Assembly: GCA_018662005.1 (NCBI GenBank)
Contig: JABJHA010000021.1
Coordinates: 1-64,000, forward strand
Source: Rhodospirillaceae bacterium
GTDB taxonomy: Bacteria > Pseudomonadota > Alphaproteobacteria > Rhodospirillales > JABHCV01
Direction of reading: 5' to 3'
DNA length: 64,000 nucleotides
Shown: positions 17,809-24,318 of the stretch, in pieces
Layout of the letters: the number at the start of each line of letters is the position of its first letter
Numbering within the stretch: position 1 is the stretch's first letter
Made by a program: the position numbers and the translations under genes
Notes under the pieces: model-generated
Seen by the model: only the letters and a program-made list of their open reading frames with translations
What the model was told of the DNA's origin: nothing
Database searches by the model: none

Positions 17809-19778
17809 GGTGTCGGGGCGCGGCGTCTGCGTCGTCTTGGCCTGTCGCTCGTGCTATCTGCATTATCTGTCTTTTCAGGCAAGGTTACGACTTTGCTTAA
17901 ATTGGGATAGGCGGCCGTTTTATGAGGGAAAGCCATGGCTTCAATGAAATGTTGCTGGAAGGCGGGTTCGGTTGCCGTCTCGACCTTTTCGACCTGGGCC
18001 ACGACATCTTCAATCTCGGTCCGTGCGTCCCGGTTCAGAAGGGCAATGCGGGCACCGGTTCCGGCGGCATTGCCGGCAGCCGATACGTGGGCAAGGTCGC
18101 AATCAGGGATCAATCCCAACACCATCGCGTATTTAACATCAATGTGGCTGCCGAAGGCCCCGGCCAGGCTGATCCGCCCCAGCGTATCAATCCCTAATCG
18201 ATCCATCAGCAAGCGTGCCCCGGCATAAAGCGCCCCCTTGGCCAGTTGAATGGCGCGGACGTCATTCTGGCTGATCACAATGCGCGGCTCACCGTCATGG
18301 AGCAGGTAGCTAAAAGTGCGCCCATCAGCAATGATTCGAGATGACTTTTCGGCTTGCTTGCCGTCGATAACTCCATCACTAGTAACGATCCCTGAAAGGA
18401 ACATTTCGGCGATCACTTCGATAATGCCCGAACCGCAAATGCCGGTAATGGGGCTATCAAACCCTTCTTCATCGGACCACGACTCGCTGCCAATAATCCT
18501 GAAGCGTGGTTCAAGGCTCACAGGGTCGATGCGGACCCGCTCGATGGCGCCGGGGGCGGCGCGTTGGCCCGAGGTTATCTGCGCACCTTCAAAGGCGGGA
18601 CCGGTCGGGCTGGAACAAGCCAGCAGTTTGTCTTTGTTGCCAAGAACAATTTCGGCATTGGTGCCAACATCAACGATTAGCACAATGTCATCTGATTTAT
18701 GCGGGGCTTCAGACAAAATCACCCCCGCCGTATCGGCCCCGACGTGGCCTGCGATGCACGGTGGTATATAGCAGCGGGCACCGGGATTGATGGATAAACC
18801 AACCTCGTTTGCGGTGATGTCGAGGGCTTTGTCTACACTTAGGGTAAAGGGGAAAACACCAAGCGGGGTCGGATCCAGCCCCAACACCAGATGATGCATG
18901 ACCGGGTTGCCGACGATGGTTACGGCAAGGATATCATCAAGGGTAATGCCTGCTTCGTTGGCAACGGTGCTGGCCAGATTGTTGAGCGCCAGACGGACAA
19001 CCTCTGTCAGTTCTTTTTCGCCGCCGGGGTGCATCATGACGTAGGAAACGCGGCTCATCAGATCTTCGCCGAAGCGGATTTGCGGGTTCATCAGGCCGTC
19101 TGACGCCATAACCTGGCCGGTCGCCAGATCACACAGATGGGCAGCGATGGTGGTCGAACCGACATCATAGGCAATGCCGTAAATGGCCTCGTGGAAACCG
19201 GGCCAAAGGGCAATAATTGACTGTTTGTTACAAATGGCGACGGTCAGGGTGTTGTCGGCGGTTTCTGGGGCTTTGAATTCGGCAATGGCTATTTCCAGCC
19301 CGCTCAAGTCCCACTGATCCGCGAGGGCATCCAGGATTCCCTTTGTGTCGGTGGTGGTCACTTCGATGAAGTATAGATGGATGTCCGGTTCGATGATGAT
19401 GTCGCGGGCTTCGGCGCGTTTGCGTACAACCTGCCGGTGGACCTGACTTTCAGCCGGTACGTCGATGACGACATCACCGGTAATGCGTGCCTGACAACCA
19501 AGCCGGTGTCCGGCCTTAAGGCCTTTGACGTCGTCGTAACGGGTTTCCTCTGACCTGATGGTGTTAAGGTTGCGCGGGCCAGAGGAAATACCGAGTTTGG
19601 CGAATTCACCATCACCGACGGCGATCTGGCAGCGCCCGCAAATTCCACGACCGCCACAAACGGAATCAATATCGACGCCGAGATCACGGGCAGCATCAAG
19701 AACCAGGGTGCCTGCAGGAAAGCGTCCCCGCTTGCCCGAAGGCATAAAGGCAATTAGGAAATCTTCATCTTCAGCCAC
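17805..19778 (-). CDS. Reductive activator of corrinoid proteins (RACo/RamA-like, ferredoxin plus ASKHA ATPase, DUF4445)
   Basis: A protein of about 657 residues that should re-reduce inactive Co(II) corrinoid to Co(I) using ATP and an electron donor. The N-terminus is a 2Fe-2S ferredoxin-like domain with VCGGRGICGRC and a later LGC completing the cysteine set, as in acetogen RACo. The remainder is the DUF4445 ASKHA region: AYDVGSTTIAAHLCDL, LIVDVGTNAEIVLG, GPAFEGAQITSGQRAAPGAIE, GICGSGIIEVIAEM and LAGAFGSHI. I place the start at GTG 19778, overlapping the methyltransferase stop by eight bases; longer in-frame starts lie inside that gene. The C-terminus ends in an arginine-rich tail (RPRRRRRRAPTP). 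Co-operonic with corrinoid protein and methyltransferases, which fits the role. Confidence 0.88.
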   Translation of the reverse strand: MAEDEDFLIAFMPSGKRGRFPAGTLVLDAARDLGVDIDSVCGGRGICGRCQIAVGDGEFAKLGISSGPRNLNTIRSEETRYDDVKGLKAGHRLGCQARITGDVVIDVPAESQVHRQVVRKRAEARDIIIEPDIHLYFIEVTTTDTKGILDALADQWDLSGLEIAIAEFKAPETADNTLTVAICNKQSIIALWPGFHEAIYGIAYDVGSTTIAAHLCDLATGQVMASDGLMNPQIRFGEDLMSRVSYVMMHPGGEKELTEVVRLALNNLASTVANEAGITLDDILAVTIVGNPVMHHLVLGLDPTPLGVFPFTLSVDKALDITANEVGLSINPGARCYIPPCIAGHVGADTAGVILSEAPHKSDDIVLIVDVGTNAEIVLGNKDKLLACSSPTGPAFEGAQITSGQRAAPGAIERVRIDPVSLEPRFRIIGSESWSDEEGFDSPITGICGSGIIEVIAEMFLSGIVTSDGVIDGKQAEKSSRIIADGRTFSYLLHDGEPRIVISQNDVRAIQLAKGALYAGARLLMDRLGIDTLGRISLAGAFGSHIDVKYAMVLGLIPDCDLAHVSAAGNAAGTGARIALLNRDARTEIEDVVAQVEKVETATEPAFQQHFIEAMAFPHKTAAYPNLSKVVTLPEKTDNADSTSDRPRRRRRRAPTP

Positions 19779-20670
19779 GCCTGCGCCGCCTGCGCCCTTC
19801 GCGGCCGCCATCTGCGCCTTCGGGTGAAGGTTCACGGAATTTCTTGATCCAGCGCGTACAATTGGGGTCATGGCCCATCATCACATCGGCGCCCATTATG
19901 GCGCTGACCACTTCGGGGTGCAGGGGATTGGTAATCGCCGATGTCAGACCGGCTGTCATGGCCATGGAAATGAACGCACCGTTCAGACCGTTACGGTTAG
20001 GCAAGCCAAAGCTGACGTTAGACGCACCGCCGGTGGTGTTGACCTTAAGTTCATCGTGCAGTCGGCGTAACAATTTGAAGGCCACTGCCCCGGCGTCGTT
20101 GAGGGCGCCAACCGGCATGATCAGCGGATCAACGACAACATCGCAAGGAGGAATACCGTAATCGGCGGCGCGCTCGACAATTTTCTTGGCAACATCAAAG
20201 CGCACGTCCGGATCCTCAGAGATACCGGTCTCATCATTGGAGATGGCGACAACCGCCGCTCCGTATTTTTTAATCAACGGCAAGACCTGCTCAAGGCGTT
20301 CTTCTTCACCGGTCACCGAATTGACCAGCGCTTTGCCCTTATAGACAGCCAGTCCGGCTTCCAGGGCTTCGACAATGGATGAGTCGATGGATAAGGGCAC
20401 ATCGGTTAGTGATTGAACCAACTGCACGACCTCAGCCAGGATTTTGGGCTCATCGGCCATGGGAATGCCGGCATTGACGTCAAGCATATGGGCACCGGCA
20501 GCGACTTGCGCCAGGGCGTCGGATTCAACCCGTGAATAATCGCCTTCGGCCATTTCAGCCGCCAGCAGTTTGCGTCCTGTAGGGTTGATGCGCTCACCGA
20601 TAATGCAGAAAGGTTTGTCAAAGCCGATGACGACCTCGCGGCTGGCGGAACTGATGATGGTTTCGGTCAT
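19771..20670 (-). CDS. Pterin-binding methyltransferase (corrinoid protein:tetrahydrofolate methyltransferase, MtgA/AcsE-like)
   Basis: A 299-residue TIM-barrel protein of the dihydropteroate synthase-like superfamily that includes AcsE, MtgA and the pterin domain of MetH. Landmarks are FCIIGERINPTGRK, HMLDVNAGIP, PLSIDSSIVEALEAGL, the KALVNSVTGEEERL strand, VVDPLIMPVG and TTGGASNVSFGLPNRNGLN. It should move a methyl group between methyl-cob(III)alamin on the corrinoid protein and tetrahydrofolate. The final ten residues are almost all arginine and glycine (GREGRRRRRRG), outside the catalytic fold. It is followed by the activase with an 8-base overlap. Confidence 0.9.
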   Translation of the reverse strand: MTETIISSASREVVIGFDKPFCIIGERINPTGRKLLAAEMAEGDYSRVESDALAQVAAGAHMLDVNAGIPMADEPKILAEVVQLVQSLTDVPLSIDSSIVEALEAGLAVYKGKALVNSVTGEEERLEQVLPLIKKYGAAVVAISNDETGISEDPDVRFDVAKKIVERAADYGIPPCDVVVDPLIMPVGALNDAGAVAFKLLRRLHDELKVNTTGGASNVSFGLPNRNGLNGAFISMAMTAGLTSAITNPLHPEVVSAIMGADVMMGHDPNCTRWIKKFREPSPEGADGGREGRRRRRRG

Positions 20671-20720
20671 TGTTGTTGTTCTCTAATCATTGGTTGGTCA
20701 ATTGGATTTCTTTTTTTAAA

Positions 20721-20798
20721 TCAGTATAAGCGCTCGACTTTCCCGTTTACGACATCAAAAACGCCAACCGCGGCGTTGCCCACATTAACTGTTTTCAT
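20721..20798 (-). CDS. Possible 25-residue small protein between metF and the methyltransferase gene
   Basis: An ATG at 20798, inside the last codons of metF, opens a 25-codon frame, VNVGNAAVGVFDVVNGKVE in its middle, ending at TGA 20721-20723. It overlaps metF by 14 bases, a common arrangement for coupled genes. There is no clear ribosome-binding site of its own and no recognised family. It may equally be chance or the remains of a lost gene in a 114-base gap that is otherwise only AT-rich. Confidence 0.25.
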   Translation of the reverse strand: MKTVNVGNAAVGVFDVVNGKVERLY

Positions 20799-21819
20799 GC
20801 ATCAATGCGTCCATGGCTTCGGCGGCGGCGTAATCACCGGGGTTAATCTCCTTGCGCCAGGGTTTACGGCCCTTTAGCACGCCAGAACGCTCAACAATTT
20901 CAGCCACCCATTCCTCTTGCCGGTAGGCCATCACATGAACACCGGCGACGCCCTTCATTTCGCGTAATTGCTGCAGAATTTCGACACACAGGTTGCGGCC
21001 TTCGCGTTTTTGATCTTCCGCTCCTTCGAGTCTCTCAATGACGCTGTCGGGAATATGGATACCCGGAACGTTGGTTCTTATCCAGCGCGCCGTCTTTGCC
21101 GATGCCAGCGGCCCAGCGCCTACCAGAATAAAGCATTTCTCATCCAGTCCCTGATCGCGGACCTGGTTCATATAGTTTTCAAGCATCGGCACATCGAAAC
21201 AGTATTGGGTTTGCACGAATTGTGCACCGGCTTGAATTTTCTTGGCCAGGCGTGTGACCCTGAAATCGTGGGGCGGGGCGAAGGGATTGGCGGCGGCACC
21301 CAGAAACACCTGTGGCGGATCGGTGATCTTGCGACCCGACAGGAAACGGTTTTCATCGCGCATCTGCTTGATTGTCGCAAGTAGGGACAGGCTGTCCAGA
21401 TCAAACACCGGCTTGGCGCCCGGATGGTCACCGGCCTGCACCCCGTCACCGGTCAGGCACAGAATGTTGTTGACGCCCATGGCCGCCGCCCCCAGCACAT
21501 GGCCCTGAATGGCAATGCGGTTCTGATCACGACAGGATATCTGCATCACCGGGGCGTAACCGACGCGGGTCAGAAGGGCGCAAATGCTGACAGACGACAT
21601 GTGACAGTTGGCCCCTGAACCGTCTGTTGCGTTAATGCCATCGACCCAGCCATCGAAAATTCCGGCTCGCTCGTAGACTTCGTTGGGGTCGGCCGAATCC
21701 GGCGGGTTGAGTTCTGCGGTGACGGCAAAATCGCCGCGCCTCAAGATGCGTTCAAGCCGCCCCCGCGATGAATGACCGGGCAGTTGTTCCAACAGATCGC
21801 CGGGATCACTTTCATTCAT
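20785..21819 (-). CDS. metF: Methylenetetrahydrofolate reductase, MetF-like catalytic subunit
   Basis: A 344-residue flavoprotein-type TIM barrel. Family marks are FAVTAELNPPDSADPNEVYE near residue 27 with the catalytic glutamate, DGINATDGSGANCHMSS, the LCLTGDGVQAGDHPGAKPVFDLD flavin/folate loop, and GAQFVQTQYCFD. ATG 21819 shares its A with the stop codon of the MetV-like gene (TAATG). The gene sits in a corrinoid methyl-transfer operon and next to a separate MTHFR_C subunit, as in acetogen MetF/MetV. Here it probably works in the oxidative direction, turning methyl-THF from demethylation into methylene-THF. A precedent is MetF2 in the chloromethane pathway of aerobic methylotrophs. Direction is inference. 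Confidence 0.9.
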   Translation of the reverse strand: MNESDPGDLLEQLPGHSSRGRLERILRRGDFAVTAELNPPDSADPNEVYERAGIFDGWVDGINATDGSGANCHMSSVSICALLTRVGYAPVMQISCRDQNRIAIQGHVLGAAAMGVNNILCLTGDGVQAGDHPGAKPVFDLDSLSLLATIKQMRDENRFLSGRKITDPPQVFLGAAANPFAPPHDFRVTRLAKKIQAGAQFVQTQYCFDVPMLENYMNQVRDQGLDEKCFILVGAGPLASAKTARWIRTNVPGIHIPDSVIERLEGAEDQKREGRNLCVEILQQLREMKGVAGVHVMAYRQEEWVAEIVERSGVLKGRKPWRKEINPGDYAAAEAMDALMHENS

Positions 21820-22334
21820 TACTGTTTCTCCCGTGCTCGCTCGGCAGTGGCCCGTAACCACGATGATGTTCCACGCAGGCTTTGGTCACTGGGCAATTGT
21901 ACATCCTCAATGCGTTTGCCGTTTTTCATCATGACGCTGCCTTTCCAGGCTTCAATCCAGACACACGGCATATCCGGCTCAACCTCGCAATTGCCATTCT
22001 CCCGAACCCCGCCGCAGGGTCCGTTTCGCAAGGTCTTGGGGCAGTTCATGGGACATGACATGCCGGTTGAACTTAAAACGCACTGGCCACACATGCGACA
22101 ATCAAACAGGAAGCCTTTAACCACCCGCTCCAGCACGACGACGGGTGCTTCGGCGCGTTCGTAACCGATTATCTTCCACAAGGGGTGAAGGTCGAGCAAA
22201 ATGTTGGCGAAAATATCATAAAACCATTCCAGCGCCCGGGCATGGCGTACGGACCAGCGCCGGATTGTGTAGCTCCTGGCGCGGCGACCAACAGGGCTTG
22301 TTCCGGCGGGCTCGTAGGCTGCGTTTTTGCTCAT
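21819..22334 (-). CDS. MetV-like methylenetetrahydrofolate reductase C-terminal domain protein
   Basis: A 171-residue protein with the cysteine-rich MTHFR_C pattern: CRMCGQCVLSSTGMSCPMNC, then TLRNGPCGGVRENGNCEVEP and CVWIEAW. In acetogens MetV binds metal or iron-sulfur cofactors and partners MetF, passing electrons to or from it. Residues 1-75 are a basic and aromatic extension. It is stop-start coupled to metF on one side and overlaps the virulence-factor-domain gene by four bases on the other. Finding a split MetF/MetV pair in a presumably aerobic alphaproteobacterium supports a dedicated oxidative C1 branch rather than methionine synthesis. Confidence 0.85.
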   Translation of the reverse strand: MSKNAAYEPAGTSPVGRRARSYTIRRWSVRHARALEWFYDIFANILLDLHPLWKIIGYERAEAPVVVLERVVKGFLFDCRMCGQCVLSSTGMSCPMNCPKTLRNGPCGGVRENGNCEVEPDMPCVWIEAWKGSVMMKNGKRIEDVQLPSDQSLRGTSSWLRATAERAREKQ

Positions 22335-22636
22335 TTAGGGCTTCCCAATCCGCCGCTGGCGATCAACTCTTTCAAGCGGTCAGGCCCGCAGGCGGCCTCC
22401 AGGTCAGCGACGGCGGCATCGGCCAGGGATTCGATGTCACCTTCAACAGGTTGTGGCTCGCCCCGGCGCCAGTCGTTCAGGTAAGCATCCGTATCCGCCG
22501 CCCCGGCTTTCATGGCCGCAGCGTCAATGGCCTTTTGATAAAGATCGGACAGCTGGCGCTTGGCGCTGGTTCGCCCTTGCTTGACGATGACCTGGGCCGG
22601 GATATCACGCCAGTAGACGATGGTCAGTTGAGCCAT
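22331..22636 (-). CDS. Virulence-factor domain (PF13769-like) small protein, function unknown
   Basis: A 101-residue soluble protein starting MAQLTIVYWRDIPAQVIVKQ, which matches the short alphaproteobacterial family labelled virulence factor. The YWRDIPAQVI opening and the DTDAYLNDWRRGEP middle are recognisable. The label comes from distant screens and says nothing firm about function. The start lies 32 bases inside the end of the DUF1638 gene and the stop overlaps the MetV-like gene by four bases. Such tight nesting inside a corrinoid/C1 operon argues that it belongs to the methyl-transfer system, perhaps as an assembly or electron-transfer helper. Confidence 0.75.
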   Translation of the reverse strand: MAQLTIVYWRDIPAQVIVKQGRTSAKRQLSDLYQKAIDAAAMKAGAADTDAYLNDWRRGEPQPVEGDIESLADAAVADLEAACGPDRLKELIASGGLGSPK

Positions 22637-23240
22637 TGTTTTCTTCTTCTAAAATGTCTTTAAGGCCACCGTAACCGGTGAACCGGCGCTCAAAGTTAAG
22701 TTTCAGTTTTTCAGCAGCGGCTTGGGCAGCGGCGTCAAGATCGGGGTCGTCGGTCTGGGCCAGATAGACAAGCTGGCTGTAATTGCCGAAGTAATCACCG
22801 AGCAATTGCGGAAAGCGGTCAAGCCCAAGGCCCTGAATGATCAATAGATCAAAATGTTTAACCAGATAATCCGTCAGGAAGAATGAACCCGGCTCGGCAT
22901 CGAACAGCTCTTTAAAATCGGCCTGACCCATGAAGAATTCATAACAATGTGCGCCGGGAATGCGCTCAATTCCTTCACGTTTAAGGATTTCATCAAGCTT
23001 TCCACCGGTACCGCATTCACCGTAGAGAACAAGTATGCGATCAAAGCGCTCGCCAGCCTCTTCGATTTTTTGCTCAACCCCGCCCGGTATTTTATCCGGC
23101 GTATTGTGGAAATTGGCAGGCAGGCATTGCACGGTGATGTTTTCCAGGTTCAGGATATCGATCAGGGTGACGATTTCCTGGCCCAGCGCACCGCAAGCGA
23201 TTAACAGAGTTTCGGGTTTTGCTGTCACGGGATGTGACAT
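22605..23240 (-). CDS. DUF1638-family protein in the corrinoid operon
   Basis: A 211-residue soluble protein of the DUF1638 family. Visible conserved parts are TLLIACGALGQEIVTL at the N-terminus, ILVLYGECGTGGKLDEIL, RIPGAHCYEFFMGQADF and GYFGNY-type motifs further on. Several conserved cysteines (CGALG, GECGTGG, HCYEFF) hint at metal binding or redox work. DUF1638 genes are often found beside MttB-family methyltransferases and corrinoid proteins. It begins eight bases downstream of the corrinoid-protein stop. Biochemical role unknown; I infer a part in the methyl-transfer or reactivation cycle. Confidence 0.85.
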   Translation of the reverse strand: MSHPVTAKPETLLIACGALGQEIVTLIDILNLENITVQCLPANFHNTPDKIPGGVEQKIEEAGERFDRILVLYGECGTGGKLDEILKREGIERIPGAHCYEFFMGQADFKELFDAEPGSFFLTDYLVKHFDLLIIQGLGLDRFPQLLGDYFGNYSQLVYLAQTDDPDLDAAAQAAAEKLKLNFERRFTGYGGLKDILEEENNGSTDHRLLA

Positions 23241-23248
23241 GATGCGCT

Positions 23249-23968
23249 CTAGCCGTTCCCGGCCATTTCTGCAGCAGCCGAACCTTGCCTACGGGACATG
23301 CACTCTTTTGCCGTCTCCACCGCCATCGCAGCATCTCGGCAATAATGATCAGCGCCGATGCTTTCAGCGAAGGCTTCGTTCAAGGGGGCGCCGCCAACCA
23401 GAACGTCTATGTCGCTGCGGATGCCTTTTTCGACCAGCGCATCAATAACCACTTTCATATAGGGCATGGTCGTTGTCAGCAGTGCCGACATGCCAAGGAT
23501 ATCGGGCTGGTGTTCTTCGATGGCTTCCAGGTAATTTTCGACCGGGTTATTGATGCCGATGTCGATAACCTCGAACCCGGCGCCTTCCATCATCATGGTG
23601 ACAAGGTTCTTACCGATGTCGTGGATGTCGCCCTTAACCGTGCCGATCAGCATTTTGCCCATTTTCGGGGCGCCGGTTTCAGCCAGCAGGGGCTTTAGAA
23701 TGAACATTCCGGCCTTCATGGCGTTGGCCGCCATCAGAACTTCGGGGACGAACAGGATACCATCGCGAAAATCAACGCCGACAATGCGCATACCTTCAAC
23801 AAGCGCCTTGGTCAGAACCTGATAGGGTTCCCACTCACGGCCTAGAAGGATATTGACGCCTTCGACAATTTCATCAGCCAGACCGTCATAAAGGTCGTCG
23901 TGCATTTGCAGTACGAGATCATCATCGCTAAGGGTCGCCAGATCCAGATCTTGTTCTTCTTCGCCCAT
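23249..23968 (-). CDS. Corrinoid (B12-binding) methyl-carrier protein, MtgC/MtbC-like
   Basis: A 239-residue two-domain cobalamin protein. Residues about 15-100 form the helical cap domain (LVLQMHDDLYDGLADEIVEGVN). The Rossmann-like B12 domain has the signature GDIHDIGKN, whose histidine is the lower cobalt ligand, then MSALLTTTMPYMK and VLVGGAPLNEAFAESIGAD. I choose ATG 23968 because GGAG lies six bases upstream; the ATG directly before it is also possible. It is the first gene of the minus-strand operon. It should accept a methyl group from the MttB-like enzyme at 27136 and hand it to the pterin methyltransferase. Confidence 0.92.
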   Translation of the reverse strand: MGEEEQDLDLATLSDDDLVLQMHDDLYDGLADEIVEGVNILLGREWEPYQVLTKALVEGMRIVGVDFRDGILFVPEVLMAANAMKAGMFILKPLLAETGAPKMGKMLIGTVKGDIHDIGKNLVTMMMEGAGFEVIDIGINNPVENYLEAIEEHQPDILGMSALLTTTMPYMKVVIDALVEKGIRSDIDVLVGGAPLNEAFAESIGADHYCRDAAMAVETAKECMSRRQGSAAAEMAGNG

Positions 23969-24157
23969 CATTCTCTCCTTCGACAGACAGGCCCCCAAAT
24001 CTGTGACCAATAGCAAAAAGCTAATTCAAAAATGGCCATATATTGTCTTATTGCAGACTTTTAGTTTGTGAAATGCGACATGTTTAATTTCGCACCCTTC
24101 GGGTGGCGCGTTTTCTGGCAGCCAAGACCGATAAGGTAAGAGGAAGCTTATCTTCTC
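23969..24157. other. Upstream region of the corrinoid operon, no gene seen
   Basis: This AT-rich stretch must hold the promoter of the corrinoid operon. I found no cobalamin-riboswitch B12-box and no convincing sigma-70 pair. A short hairpin CACCC-TTC-GGGTG is present at about 24102-24115. The rest of the gap up to the dimethylglycine dehydrogenase-like gene holds a long palindrome and a gene remnant, listed separately. Confidence 0.5.
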
Positions 24158-24204
24158 GCACTCAACCGTCACCCCGGATCAAGTCCGGGGTGACGGTTGA
24201 GTGC
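24158..24204. repeat. Perfect 47-base palindrome, copy 1 of a dispersed element, probable terminator
   Basis: Two 21-base arms, left arm beginning GCACTCAACCGTCACCCCGGA, flank a 5-base loop TCAAG without mismatch. The central 35 bases are identical to a second palindrome at 53823-53861. The core CCCCGGATCAAGTCCGGGG resembles a palindrome scattered in many alphaproteobacterial genomes. It starts five bases after the stop of the dehydrogenase remnant on the minus strand, so it could end that transcript. It could also act as a REP-like protein-binding site. Confidence 0.92.
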
Positions 24205-24208
24205 GGTT

Positions 24209-24318
24209 CTAGCCGTTCGCCCGTATCTTCTCGTTGCCCGGATCGTACGGACTTTCTTCGATGACAGTCGTTTTGTAGCGCATGGCCGAGATTTTAATCT
24301 CCAGCTTGAGTACGAAAG
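24209..24318 (-). pseudogene. 3'-end remnant of a second dimethylglycine dehydrogenase/GcvT-like gene
   Basis: Directly after the stop of the intact gene, another frame reads LKLEIKISAMRYKTTVIEES then PYDPGNEKIRANG and stop. It aligns with the last 33 residues of the intact neighbour (LEIEYF ... LYDPMNERPKS), sharing LEI, YDP and NE at matching spacing. The SPYDPxNxxxRA ending is typical for dimethylglycine dehydrogenase and sarcosine dehydrogenase relatives. No start codon with a ribosome-binding site exists, although an ATG 24 codons before the stop could give a tiny peptide. I read this as the leftover end of a paralogue lost by deletion, with its terminator palindrome still attached. Confidence 0.65.

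Noticed and set aside
23969-24157. Cobalamin riboswitch upstream of the corrinoid operon
   Set aside because: I searched for the B12-box core by eye and found none on either strand; the corrinoid-using genes are not visibly B12-regulated here.
24209-24283. Independent 24-residue small protein gene
   Set aside because: The peptide matches the C-terminal tail of dimethylglycine dehydrogenases and has no proper ribosome-binding site, so a gene remnant is the better reading.
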